Part shown: one piece after another, positions 27,606-36,157 of the stretch
Layout: each line of letters starts with the position of its first letter
Position numbering within the stretch: position 1 is the first letter of the stretch
DNA from: Spirochaetaceae bacterium
GTDB taxonomy: Bacteria; Spirochaetota; Spirochaetia; CADAEX01
Assembly: GCA_009780675.1 (NCBI GenBank)
Contig: WQZP01000008.1
Coordinates: 1-64,000, forward strand
Direction: 5' to 3'
DNA: 64,000 nucleotides
Translations under genes and position numbers: made by a program
Notes under the pieces: generated by a model
Told to the model about the DNA's origin: nothing
The model's input: the letters and a program-made list of their open reading frames with translations, nothing else
Database searches by the model: none

Positions 27606-28522
27606 TTTTCCAGTCCTATACTATAAAGCCTGTATTTACCGCAGCGGCCACTCTTTTCATCGCTGAAAGAGTTCAGAATATTGGAGTCCATAGAGTTGTA
27701 AAGATTATAGGAAACACATAACGAGTTTGTCGCTGCCATAGCCTCAAGAGCCGTCGCGTGTTTGATGGTTTCATTTTTTAAACGTCCCACTTCGTTTTCC
27801 GAATACTGAACCATGCCAAGGTGGGCGCCGAGCCGTACGTTGATAGGGGCGTTCAGCGGATTGTTGAGACGGTTATAGAAAAAGATTTCGTGAAGAATTT
27901 CCATGCCAGCACAGATCGTCATTTGTTCAATTGGGCCAAAGAGAAAGGCTGCAAGCATTCCGTCCCCTTCCCACGACCAGAGTCTTCCAAGCCGGACAAT
28001 TACCACCCTGTTCACAATTTGCCGAATGTCATCATATGCTTTTTCGATTTTGGGCTGAGGATTGTTTCTAACCAGCGCAGAGTTGCCCTTGATGTCCAGC
28101 CGCAGCACTGCCATTTTTCGCTCATCGCCTTCCAGCAATCTGCCCCAGTTTTCCGTTATCCGCTTCTGCTGATTTTCAAAAAACTGGCTTGTTGCTTTAT
28201 CAAAACAGTAGCCTTCACTAAGAAGTCCTTCCACCACATTGTTTAGACCATGCAGGGTATACTGACGCCCCATGTAGCCTTCGGTTTTAGCTTTGATCAG
28301 GAATTCCACAAAATCAATGAAAAACCCGTCCTGAACCATATCTGCAACCACACGCTCTGCTGCATGATCACTTGGTATGGGCATTCCCTCTTTATAACCT
28401 GATCGTCTGTAAAAGTCGTATTTAGGATTAACCAGCTGGGCGAAGTTGATCATTTCTCCCACTGACAGGGAAAGCTGGAGGCACTTCATACAAGACCTGG
28501 TATTCCCACTTCGTATTTTCAT
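27602..28522 (-). CDS. Class III nucleotidyl-cyclase-like protein
   Basis: A 306-aa protein. Residues 140-260 match the cyclase-homology pattern: KMAVLRLDIKGNSALVRN (F-x-D-I-x-G-F strand), WSWEGDGMLAAFLFG (the G-D-G turn), and INVRLGAHLGMV. The first Asp (LRLDI) and the GDG Asp could bind metals; base-recognising residues are unclear, so cAMP production is not certain. The N-terminal region (CMKCLQLSL and an alpha-helical block) is unrecognised. It is the first gene of a two-gene transcript with the second cyclase-like protein. Confidence 0.65.
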   Translation of the reverse strand: MKIRSGNTRSCMKCLQLSLSVGEMINFAQLVNPKYDFYRRSGYKEGMPIPSDHAAERVVADMVQDGFFIDFVEFLIKAKTEGYMGRQYTLHGLNNVVEGLLSEGYCFDKATSQFFENQQKRITENWGRLLEGDERKMAVLRLDIKGNSALVRNNPQPKIEKAYDDIRQIVNRVVIVRLGRLWSWEGDGMLAAFLFGPIEQMTICAGMEILHEIFFYNRLNNPLNAPINVRLGAHLGMVQYSENEVGRLKNETIKHATALEAMAATNSLCVSYNLYNSMDSNILNSFSDEKSGRCGKYRLYSIGLEK

Positions 28523-28639
28523 TATTCTATTATACTATGGAATTGGTAAAGTAGTAAACCGTAGTTTGTTTTATCTAATATGGAATAGGTTTATTTTTAA
28601 TGATTTATATTTTTAGGCAGGCAAAAAGGGATTAACTAA

Positions 28640-28677
28640 AATAATGGAATGCCCATATTGCATGACATTCCATTATT
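28640..28677 (-). terminator. Hairpin terminator downstream of phnD
   Basis: A 12-bp perfect stem, AATAATGGAATG (28640-28651) with CATTCCATTATT (28666-28677), lies about 60 bp past the phnD stop. Read on the minus strand it is followed by TTTAGTT. It could work in both directions. Confidence 0.6.
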
Positions 28678-28735
28678 TGTGCAAACTTTGCGCTATAGTA
28701 GCAACGAATCAATTTGGTTTCTTTTTAATTCTATT

Positions 28736-29659
28736 TTATTGATCCATTACTCTTCTCATTACTTCTCGAACATAATCATAGTCTCTATCCCGCATTCTTA
28801 TGAATCTAGGCTCTTGATCTGGTGGTATGTTATACATATTCTGGAAGTAAGTTAGATCATTATAAGAAAGGAAAAAATTTCTTACATCTCTCTTTACACT
28901 GTTTGGTAGGTCTCTGCGTATAGCCATTACTGAAGGTGGAATTCTAGGGGACTTGTGGATAACTCTAAAATCATTTTCATTTACCCGTCCGGTTCTGACT
29001 TCAGTTGCAAGAGCCGCAGAAGAAATAGCTATTGCATCAACTCTTCTCTCTGTTAATAACATGGGCAAGCCAAGCACTTGTCTATTTGACCACTCTATTC
29101 TGGAGAAGAATCTGCCAGGGTTGCGTAAATCTTCAACAGTAGTTCCTGGATTAGCATTCATTATTTCCAACATTGGTACAAAGAAACCTGATGTTGAATT
29201 TGGATCAACAAAGCCGAAAACCCTGCCTCTAAGATCTGTTAATGTTCTAATATCGCTGTCTGCTCTTACAAGTATCCAGGAATAGAAACCAGCTCTACCT
29301 CTATCGCCAAACGCAGTGGGTGATGCCAAGGCTTCTGCAAATTCGCTTGCTAATACATATGTTACAGGTCCATGGAAAACAATATCTACTTCACCCCTTC
29401 GCTGAGCTTCCACTGCAGCATAATAATCAGGAATAAATACGTCTGATACTGGAATCCCAAGTGCTTTACTCATAGCTTCTTCCAATAAAGTCCTGTATGG
29501 AGCTTGCGCTGGAAATGCCTGGTTTGGAAGGTAGCCTATCCGCAACTCTGTTACACTTCCACTTGTACCTGTACCCGCACATCCTGTGGTAAAAGCAAAA
29601 ATACTAAAAATCGCAATGACCACTATAACTGTGGAAAAGCGTTTTTTCACAAAATTCAT
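28736..29659 (-). CDS. Phosphate/phosphonate-type ABC transporter substrate-binding lipoprotein (PhnD family)
   Basis: A 307-aa precursor. The signal peptide with lipobox is MNFVKKRF...IFAFTTGC (Cys at about residue 26). The mature part shows the PhnD fold: RIGYLPNQAFPAQAPYRTLLE, DIVFHGPVTYVLASE, LRGRVFGFVDPNSTSGFF. ATG 29659 has GGAGGT upstream; a longer frame starts with non-family residues. No phnC/phnE permease or ATPase gene is adjacent, so it must share a transporter elsewhere or act as an orphan sensor or adhesin. Ligands of this family include phosphonates, phosphite and phosphate. Confidence 0.87.
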   Translation of the reverse strand: MNFVKKRFSTVIVVIAIFSIFAFTTGCAGTGTSGSVTELRIGYLPNQAFPAQAPYRTLLEEAMSKALGIPVSDVFIPDYYAAVEAQRRGEVDIVFHGPVTYVLASEFAEALASPTAFGDRGRAGFYSWILVRADSDIRTLTDLRGRVFGFVDPNSTSGFFVPMLEIMNANPGTTVEDLRNPGRFFSRIEWSNRQVLGLPMLLTERRVDAIAISSAALATEVRTGRVNENDFRVIHKSPRIPPSVMAIRRDLPNSVKRDVRNFFLSYNDLTYFQNMYNIPPDQEPRFIRMRDRDYDYVREVMRRVMDQ

Positions 29660-30149
29660 TCTAACCTCCGTTTTTTTAAAAAAATTAATTTCAATACTAT
29701 ATAAAAATAGTATTACATAAAAATTATCACACGGCATTTGGGAAAATACAAGAAATAATTTCCAGATTTCATTTTTTAAAAGGTAAGGCTAATAATTAGC
29801 CTTACTATTAGCCCCCCCCCCATGCGTAAAGGATTTTAAAGAAAGCTCCATCCAGCAAAATTGTCAGTAGAGTATTTAGTGTTAAAAGGTTATAGATTCA
29901 CAATAATAAAAAAATATATTATATTTTATAAAGTTAAAAAAAGCATTGAAATAGTCTGTTTTTTGTATAGACATATAGATTGGATAAATATTTTAAACCA
30001 ACCACTAAATAGCAGTGAAAGCAACTGTGTTTTACAATATGTACGGGTGAAAAATATCAAGGCTTTTTAATTGGCTACAGTCCCAGATAATACAGAACAA
30101 TAAGAATCCGGGATAAAAAAACAAGACAACCCTTTAAGGAGATATATAT
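29660..30149. other. Divergent intergenic region with palindrome and C10 tract
   Basis: 490 bp between phnD (minus) and thrS (plus) with no convincing gene. It contains a perfect 11+1+11 inverted repeat at 29783-29805 (arms GTAAGGCTAAT / ATTAGCCTTAC), a partial third ATTAGCC copy, and a run of ten C at 29812-29821. The remainder is AT-rich. The C10 tract is about 155 bp upstream of the phnD start, where length variation could alter promoter geometry. No T-box was seen in front of thrS. Confidence 0.7.
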
Positions 30150-31883
30150 ATGTCAGAAAAAAAACTAGATACAGTACGCCACTCTATGTCACATGTAATG
30201 GCAGAGGCTGTGCTCCAGATGTTTCCGGATGCAAAAATAGCAATAGGACCTGCCATTGAAAATGGCTTTTACTATGATTTTGATCTTTCAAGGTCATTAA
30301 AAGAAGAAGACCTTTTGGAAATAGAAGAGAGAATGAGGAAAATTATTGCAGCAAAAACAGACTTTGTATGCAAAGTTGTCTCAAAAGAAGAAGCATTAAA
30401 ACTTTTCACAGGACAAGATTATAAGATAGAGCTTATAAAAAACCTTTCAGGGGATGAACAGATATCTGTTTATACGCAGGGAATTTTTACAGATTTGTGC
30501 AGGGGGCCTCATGTAAAAAATACATCAGAGCTTAATGCCCAGTCTTTTAAGCTCCTTTCAGTTGCCGGCGCATATTGGAGAGGCGATGAAAGCAGACCAA
30601 TGCTTCAGAGGATATATGCAACAGCATGGGAAAATCCCAAAGATTTAAGGCTTCATCTCCAGCATATTGAAGAAATGGAAAAACGCGACCACAGAAAGCT
30701 TGGCAAAGAGCTTGACCTTTTTTCTCTGCATGAAGAAGCAGGGGCTGGTCTTGTTTACTGGCACCCTAAAGGCTCGAGAATAAGAGTTGCCATAGAAAAT
30801 TTCTGGAGAGATGAACATCTTAAAAATGGATATGAAATGATTTTTTCTCCCCATGTCGGGAAATCGTGGTTGTGGGAAACTTCGAATCATCTTTATTTCT
30901 ATAACGAAGGGATGTATCCGCCAATGGTTATGGATAATGCAAACTATTATGCAAAACCAATGAATTGTCCGTTTCATATTATGATCTACAATAACAAAAA
31001 AAGATCTTACCGCGAGCTTCCGTGCAGATGGGCAGAACTGGGAACTGTTTACAGGTATGAGAAATCAGGTGTTCTTCACGGTCTTATGAGGGTACGCGGA
31101 TTTACGCAGGACGATGCGCACATATTTTGCACTCCTCAGCAGATGGAAGAAGAAATACTGACAGTTTTGCGCTTTAGCCTTAAGATGCTTAAGGGTTTTG
31201 GATTCAGTGAAATTACTGCATACCTTTCAACAAAACCGGAAAAAAGTGTTGGGGAGCAGGAAAAGTGGGATGCAGCTACTGCATCTCTCAAAAAAGCAAT
31301 AGAAGCAGAAAATCTTGAATATGAGATCGACGAAGGGGGCGGCGCTTTTTATGGTCCAAAAATTGATTTGAAAATAAAAGATGCAATGGGCCGTGCTTGG
31401 CAGCTTTCAACTGTACAGTTTGATTTTAATGAACCTGAGCTTTTTAAAATGACTTATGTAGATAACGATGGAGCAGAGAAGCGGCCATACATGATTCACC
31501 GCGCTCTTTTGGGTTCTATCGAAAGATTTTTTGGAGTACTTATAGAGCACTATGCAGGGGCATTTCCTGTATGGCTTTCCCCTGTTCAAGCTGTGGTTAT
31601 CCCTGTTGCGCCTGCTTTTGATGATTACGCGAAAAAAGTTGAAGAAGCATTTAAAGAAAAAATGATCCGGGTTGAGTCTGATTTAAGTGACCAAAGAATG
31701 AATGCGAAAATCAGAGATGCGCAGAATGAAAAAATTCCATACATGATTGTTTGCGGGGAAAAAGAGGTTGAAAGTAATTCTGTTTCCATAAGATTAAGAA
31801 CAGGAACGCAAAAGAATGCGATCCCGCTTGCAGAAGCAATCTCTTTTATAGAAAACAAAATTGCGAACAAAGAAGTTATTTAA
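30150..31883 (+). CDS. thrS: Threonyl-tRNA synthetase without TGS domain
   Basis: Class II aminoacyl-tRNA synthetase charging tRNA-Thr. It begins directly with the editing/SAD domain (DTVRHSMSHVMAEAVLQMFPDAKIAIGPAIENGFYYDFD; HxxxH at about 10-15). It continues into the catalytic core with PMNCPFHIMIY, RWAELGTVYRYEKSGVLHGLMRVRGFTQDDAHIF, the zinc ligands, and the C-terminal anticodon domain. At 577 aa it is some 60 residues shorter than E. coli ThrS because the N-terminal TGS domain is absent. AAGGAGATATATAT precedes the ATG. Confidence 0.96.
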   Translation: MSEKKLDTVRHSMSHVMAEAVLQMFPDAKIAIGPAIENGFYYDFDLSRSLKEEDLLEIEERMRKIIAAKTDFVCKVVSKEEALKLFTGQDYKIELIKNLSGDEQISVYTQGIFTDLCRGPHVKNTSELNAQSFKLLSVAGAYWRGDESRPMLQRIYATAWENPKDLRLHLQHIEEMEKRDHRKLGKELDLFSLHEEAGAGLVYWHPKGSRIRVAIENFWRDEHLKNGYEMIFSPHVGKSWLWETSNHLYFYNEGMYPPMVMDNANYYAKPMNCPFHIMIYNNKKRSYRELPCRWAELGTVYRYEKSGVLHGLMRVRGFTQDDAHIFCTPQQMEEEILTVLRFSLKMLKGFGFSEITAYLSTKPEKSVGEQEKWDAATASLKKAIEAENLEYEIDEGGGAFYGPKIDLKIKDAMGRAWQLSTVQFDFNEPELFKMTYVDNDGAEKRPYMIHRALLGSIERFFGVLIEHYAGAFPVWLSPVQAVVIPVAPAFDDYAKKVEEAFKEKMIRVESDLSDQRMNAKIRDAQNEKIPYMIVCGEKEVESNSVSIRLRTGTQKNAIPLAEAISFIENKIANKEVI

Positions 31884-31949
31884 GCAGTCTTGAAGGTGGC
31901 TAATGCAACATCGGCAACGTAATAAAAATAGTCCGGGCGTATGGCCTGC

Positions 31950-32765
31950 TTACAGATATTTTTTTATTGGGCCGCCTGTAACACGAGCGTGCAGCTCAAC
32001 ATAAGGCTTGATGGGACTCATGTTAAGCTTTGGAAAAAGCACCTCTTCCACCTGGAAAAAGCCTGCATCAGACTTCATCTGTATTTCGATTTTTATTGGC
32101 TTTCCAGTTCCCTGCTTTATTACAAGGCTCTCGATAGCTGCTGAAGAATATTGGTGGATATCTCCCACTTTTGCGTCATGTGAGAGTAGGGCAGGGATCC
32201 TGGCTCTCCCTTTCTCCATGTCTGCGCCATCAGCAATGAGGATTATCCCTGCTTCGAGGCTGTTGACCTTGACGATCCCCATGTGTCCCACAATACACTC
32301 AATGCAAAGACCGCGCAGCAGAACCTGCTTGCGTATATCTTGCGGGTATAACATTTCCAGAAAGCGGCTCACTATTGGCAGGGCAAGAGGAACTCCCAGG
32401 TTTTCGTGGTTCATACGCGTCACGCACATTCCAATATCGTGCATAAGCCCTGCCAGAATAAGCGCTGCGCGGGAGTCATCGTAGGAGCCTGCCCCTTCTT
32501 GCTCCAGGCTTAAAGGGATACCAGCCTCGTGGAGAAGCTCCGCAAGAGTGAGCGCATTGAGTACAACCTTGCGCATGTGGACAGGACCGTGGTCATTGTA
32601 CTTGAGCCGCATAATGGAAACCGCGTTTGCGCATTCCTGGTAAGCATTGAGCTCCGGGTCTTTCAGAATAACTTCTGCAAAATTCGTAAGGGAGCTTCCC
32701 TTTAATTTCTGGAGTATGGCGCGTTCGATCGCTTCTTTTTTGGGTGATTTTGTCATGGTCAGCAT
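31950..32765 (-). CDS. HD-domain phosphohydrolase
   Basis: A 271-aa protein with an HD superfamily metal site: NDHGPVHMRKVVLNALTLAELL (residues 53-74, first His) and AGLMHDIGMCVTRMNHENLG (HD pair near 109-110). It is related to nucleotide or cyclic-dinucleotide hydrolases. The substrate is unknown. The gene is G+C-rich relative to thrS. It is convergent with thrS and divergent from mgtE. Confidence 0.82.
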   Translation of the reverse strand: MLTMTKSPKKEAIERAILQKLKGSSLTNFAEVILKDPELNAYQECANAVSIMRLKYNDHGPVHMRKVVLNALTLAELLHEAGIPLSLEQEGAGSYDDSRAALILAGLMHDIGMCVTRMNHENLGVPLALPIVSRFLEMLYPQDIRKQVLLRGLCIECIVGHMGIVKVNSLEAGIILIADGADMEKGRARIPALLSHDAKVGDIHQYSSAAIESLVIKQGTGKPIKIEIQMKSDAGFFQVEEVLFPKLNMSPIKPYVELHARVTGGPIKKYL

Positions 32766-32808
32766 TATAGAAAAATAAAGGGAAGAAGTAAATCATATTG
32801 CGCAAGTG

Positions 32809-32836
32809 TTGACAAAAAATCAGTTTCTGCTACAAT
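32809..32836 (+). promoter_or_regulatory. Promoter of the mgtE leader
   Basis: TTGACA (32809-32814) and TACAAT (32831-32836) with 16-bp spacing. Transcription would begin around 32843 and give a leader of about 210 nt before mgtE. Confidence 0.7.
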
Positions 32837-32849
32837 AAAGAAATCCAAA

Positions 32850-33045
32850 TCAAGTACGGAGGTTATGGTGAGCTTGCGAAAAATTGACAACCCGGACAGC
32901 GACCCTTACAGTAGTAAGAACTATGCTGCGAGCTTACCAGAAACAGCCGCTTCCTGTCGCTAAAATGCGTATTTAAGCAAAAGTTTTTTCTGTAAAAGCT
33001 CTTATTGTCCGGTGTCCTTAAAATGTTCAGCGTAAGCCAAAGGAT
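32850..33045 (+). ncRNA. Structured 5' leader of mgtE, candidate metal-sensing riboswitch
   Basis: GGTGAGCTTGC (32867-32877) pairs with GCGAGCTTACC (32928-32938) over 11 bp, including two G-U pairs. It encloses a CTTAC/GTAAG hairpin (32905-32918). CCGGACA (32892-32898), inside that loop, is fully complementary to TGTCCGG (33006-33012) near the mgtE start. The second helix excludes or pseudoknots the first, as expected for a switch. mgtE genes in other bacteria are often under the M-box Mg2+ riboswitch. I could not match the M-box core base for base, so the class is left open. Confidence 0.5.
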
Positions 33046-33051
33046 ACCAAA

Positions 33052-34404
33052 ATGAAGAAAGAAGAAATTTTATCAACTATTACCGGCGGCCCTGCTGACA
33101 CAACACAGCTAAAAGACGTACTTTCCGAAGTGAACACCATGAATACTGCGGACATAGCCGAAGTTTTTGAAGATCTGCACGAGGGACAACTTATCCAGAT
33201 GTTCAGAATTTTGCCCAAAGCCATTGCAGCAGATGTTTTCGCTTTTATGGACAGTGACCATCAGCAGCACATCATTGAAGCTCTTACCCATACAGAAATC
33301 AGCGAGATTATGGACAAGTTATTCGTGGACGATGCCGTAGACTTTCTCGAAGAAATGCCAGCTAACGTAGTCAGGCGGGTATTGAAAAATGTTCAGAGAG
33401 AAAAGCGAAAAATAATCAATCAGATTTTAAGGTATCCGGATGATTCAGCTGGCAGCATTATGACCACGGAGTTTGTGGATTTAAGCGAAGATGCCACAGT
33501 TAAAGAAGCCTTTGATACTATCCGCAAAATCGGCCTTAACAGCGAGACCATATATAACTGTTATGTAATGCGCAAAGACAGGACGCTCGTGGGGGTGATC
33601 TCTGCAAAGACACTTATGCTTTCCCGCCCCAGAGACCGTATCGGCGATATAATGGATACAAACGTTGTTTTTGCCTACACTACCGATGACCAGGAAACCA
33701 TTGCTGACCAGTTCCAAAAATACGGTTTTTTGGCTATGCCTGTAGTTGATAAGGAAAAACGGCTGGTTGGCATTATTACTGTTGACGACATTGTAGATGT
33801 TATTATTGAGGAACATACCGAAGACATTGAAAAGATGGCAGCTCTTGTCCCATCGGACGATCCATATCTTAAAACAAGTATTCTTCGACATTCAAAAAAC
33901 CGTTTTGTGTGGATGCTAATCCTTATGCTTTCTGCGACCATAACAGGAACTATTATTTCAAGCTTTGAAGATGGACTGATGGTTCTCCCCATCCTTATGT
34001 CATTTATCCCTATGCTTATGAATACAGGGGGTATTGCAGGTTCTCAGTCATCAACCCTGATCGTTCGCGGTATGGCAGTAGGTGAAATAAATTTAAAAGA
34101 TATTGCCATCGTATTATGGAAGGAAATACGCATAGGAATGTTATGCGGACTTGGGCTTGGGCTGGTTAATTTTATTAGGGTTTTTATTATGAACAACCAG
34201 GATGTACTGCTTTGTCTTACCATAACCTTATCGTTGTTCTGTACGATTCTTATGGCAAAAACCGTTGGCAGTGTTCTCCCTATTTTCGCAAAACGCCTTA
34301 AAATTGACCCTGCTATTATGTCAGCGCCACTACTCACCACTATAGTTGACGCAGTTTCGCTTATAATTTACTTTTCATTCGCAAAGATAATTTTTGGACT
34401 GTAA
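33052..34404 (+). CDS. mgtE: Magnesium transporter MgtE
   Basis: A 450-aa dimeric inner-membrane Mg2+ channel. The N domain of superhelical repeats is at residues 20-130 (DIAEVFEDLHEGQLIQMFRILPK; DDAVDFLEEMPANVVRRVLK). Two CBS domains follow (about 135-255), with PDDSAGSIMTTEFVDL and VVDKEKRLVGIITVDDIVDVI. Five transmembrane helices end the protein, with the pore motif PMLMNTGGIAGSQSSTLIVRGMA. The structured leader upstream suggests control by cytosolic Mg2+. Confidence 0.96.
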   Translation: MKKEEILSTITGGPADTTQLKDVLSEVNTMNTADIAEVFEDLHEGQLIQMFRILPKAIAADVFAFMDSDHQQHIIEALTHTEISEIMDKLFVDDAVDFLEEMPANVVRRVLKNVQREKRKIINQILRYPDDSAGSIMTTEFVDLSEDATVKEAFDTIRKIGLNSETIYNCYVMRKDRTLVGVISAKTLMLSRPRDRIGDIMDTNVVFAYTTDDQETIADQFQKYGFLAMPVVDKEKRLVGIITVDDIVDVIIEEHTEDIEKMAALVPSDDPYLKTSILRHSKNRFVWMLILMLSATITGTIISSFEDGLMVLPILMSFIPMLMNTGGIAGSQSSTLIVRGMAVGEINLKDIAIVLWKEIRIGMLCGLGLGLVNFIRVFIMNNQDVLLCLTITLSLFCTILMAKTVGSVLPIFAKRLKIDPAIMSAPLLTTIVDAVSLIIYFSFAKIIFGL

Positions 34405-34511
34405 ACCATTCTTATACAAGCAGTGTTTGGTAACAAACATTGTTTGGCGACTTTGACACAAAGCTTGCCTTTGACTTGACAATATTTGCTTTTTATTATT
34501 AGAGTTTTAGT

Positions 34512-35090
34512 ATGAGTTTGGCAAATATTTTAACAGCAAGCAGGATTGTGTTGTCTCCAGTTTTTCTGCTTATATTTTTTCTTCCTGAATATACAAAAAC
34601 AAACCCTCTTGTGATTGCAATAGTTTTATGGGTTCTGTTCATTTATATGGAACTATCAGACCTTTTTGATGGAATGGCTGCCCGTGCTACAAATACTGTT
34701 AGCGATTTAGGGAAAATATTTGACCCTTTTGGGGATGTAATCAGCAGAATAACATATTTCTTGTGTTTTATGAAAATAGGAATAATGCCTGTTCTTGTTT
34801 TTGCCATAATAATGTACAGGGAATTTATAATACTTTTTATAAGAATACTTGCCATGAAAAAAGGGTTTGCAATGGGCGCAAGGGTAGGGGGAAAGCTAAA
34901 AGCATGTAGCTATGCATTGGCAGGGATTTTTGGCCTTCTTTATGTTTCTATTATAAGAACTGATTTGTTTATAGCATTTTCTGACCCAATTTTAGCTATT
35001 GCAAAGATTTTCTTCATACTTTCAGCAGTTGCCGCGTTTTTATCCCTTGTAGATTATCTGCTTATGCTCAGGAAAAAGTTCTCCAAATAA
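34512..35090 (+). CDS. pgsA: CDP-diacylglycerol--glycerol-3-phosphate phosphatidyltransferase family (PgsA-like)
   Basis: A 192-aa inner-membrane CDP-alcohol phosphatidyltransferase. The signature D-G-x2-A-R-x8-G-x3-D-x3-D is visible as DLFDGMAARATNTVSDLGKIFDPFGD (residues 51-76), with several hydrophobic helices. It makes phosphatidylglycerolphosphate or a related phospholipid; the acceptor is not certain from sequence alone. A terminator-like inverted repeat lies between it and mgtE (GTGTTTG/CAAACA). Confidence 0.88.
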   Translation: MSLANILTASRIVLSPVFLLIFFLPEYTKTNPLVIAIVLWVLFIYMELSDLFDGMAARATNTVSDLGKIFDPFGDVISRITYFLCFMKIGIMPVLVFAIIMYREFIILFIRILAMKKGFAMGARVGGKLKACSYALAGIFGLLYVSIIRTDLFIAFSDPILAIAKIFFILSAVAAFLSLVDYLLMLRKKFSK

Positions 35091-35127
35091 ATAATAATGA
35101 CCCCATTTTTAAGGCGTTGTATTACAA

Positions 35128-35145
35128 TTATACAAATTTGTATAA
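35128..35145. promoter_or_regulatory. Perfect 18-bp palindrome upstream of the por operon (site 1)
   Basis: TTATACAAATTTGTATAA is its own reverse complement. It lies 150 bp upstream of porC, before a weak TTGACT element at 35170. It is a candidate operator. Confidence 0.65.
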
Positions 35146-35219
35146 GTAGTGCATTTTTGGAAAAAGAAATTGACTTATTTTGATAGAATTGGAACAATAA
35201 ACTGAAATAAAAAAAATGT

Positions 35220-35237
35220 GTTATATGTACATATAAC
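35220..35237. promoter_or_regulatory. Perfect 18-bp palindrome upstream of the por operon (site 2)
   Basis: GTTATATGTACATATAAC is a perfect palindrome 43 bp before the porC start, downstream of the likely promoter. It could be an operator or a transcript hairpin. Its centre is 92 bp from that of site 1. Confidence 0.65.
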
Positions 35238-35279
35238 AACTTAATCAAAAACAATCTAAAAACTAAAGGTGGTTCTGTT

Positions 35280-35858
35280 GTGTCAAAAATGGTAGAAATA
35301 CGCTGGCATGGACGAGGTGGGCAAGGTGCTAAGACAGCATCACTGCTTTTAGCCGATGCTGCGTTCAACACTGGCAAATATGTGCAGGGTTTCCCTGAAT
35401 ACGGACCTGAACGCATGGGTGCTCCCATATCTGCGTTCAATCGCATTAGCGAGGAGCGCACTACGCTGCACTCCAACATCTACGAACCCGATTATGTCGT
35501 TGTTGTAGATGCAACGCTTTTGTCGGCAGTAGCGGTGACAAGCGGCCTTAAAAAAGAAGGCGCTATCATCATTAATTCCAATAAATCCCCTGCGGATTTA
35601 AAGCCTCTTTTGGATGGCTACGAAGGCCGAGTCTACACTATAGACGCGGGCAAAATCTCCCAAGAGGAATTAGGCAGGAATTTCCCCAATACCCCTATGT
35701 TGGGTGCTGTGGTAAAGGTTAGCGGAGTTATCCCCGAAGATAAGTTCATCGCTGACATGGAGCAATCTTTTAAACATGCATTTGCCTCAAAAACTCAGGT
35801 AATTGAGGGCAATATGAAGGCGTTAAAGCGCTCAATGCAGGAGGTAAAAGGACTATGA
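35280..35858 (+). CDS. porC: Pyruvate:ferredoxin oxidoreductase, gamma subunit
   Basis: A 192-aa gamma subunit of the four-subunit 2-oxoacid:ferredoxin oxidoreductase (MVEIRWHGRGGQGAKTASLLLADAAF, the gamma-domain start; FPEYGPERMGAPISAFNR). The start is GTG 35280 with AAAGGTGG upstream; ATG 35289 is the alternative. First gene of the porCDAB operon. The complex oxidises pyruvate to acetyl-CoA and CO2 with ferredoxin in the cytosol, or runs in reverse. Confidence 0.93.
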   Translation: MSKMVEIRWHGRGGQGAKTASLLLADAAFNTGKYVQGFPEYGPERMGAPISAFNRISEERTTLHSNIYEPDYVVVVDATLLSAVAVTSGLKKEGAIIINSNKSPADLKPLLDGYEGRVYTIDAGKISQEELGRNFPNTPMLGAVVKVSGVIPEDKFIADMEQSFKHAFASKTQVIEGNMKALKRSMQEVKGL

Positions 35859-36157
35859 TTTATGTAAAAGACGCATATTTAAATCTTTCTTGGAAAGAAA
35901 TTGATCCGGGTGGGACTATTCTCAAGGCAGGAACCTCACTGGAGATTAAAACTGGAGATTGGCGCATTATGATTCCGGGTTTTGTAGCAGAAAAGTGCAA
36001 GCAATGCTTGCTTTGCTTCCCTGTTTGTGCAGACAGCGCGATTCCTGTAAAGAATGAAAAACGCCTTGATTTTGAATTTAAGCACTGCAAAGGCTGCGGC
36101 GTATGCTATAAAGTTTGCCCATTTGGTGCGATTACTTTTGTAAAGGAGGATAAATAA
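35855..36157 (+). CDS. porD: Pyruvate:ferredoxin oxidoreductase, delta (ferredoxin) subunit
   Basis: A 100-aa subunit with two [4Fe-4S] motifs, CKQCLLCFPVCADSAIP (near residue 49) and CKGCGVCYKVCPFGAI (near 79). It passes electrons from the TPP site to external ferredoxin. Its ATG overlaps the porC stop by 4 bp. Confidence 0.94.
   Translation: MIYVKDAYLNLSWKEIDPGGTILKAGTSLEIKTGDWRIMIPGFVAEKCKQCLLCFPVCADSAIPVKNEKRLDFEFKHCKGCGVCYKVCPFGAITFVKEDK

Noticed and set aside
29861-30070. 69-aa frame between phnD and thrS
   Set aside because: No start signal, Lys/Ile-rich translation of AT-rich intergenic DNA, no coding character.
30071-30149. T-box leader for thrS
   Set aside because: No T-box sequence or specifier stem was found; the leader is short and AT-rich.
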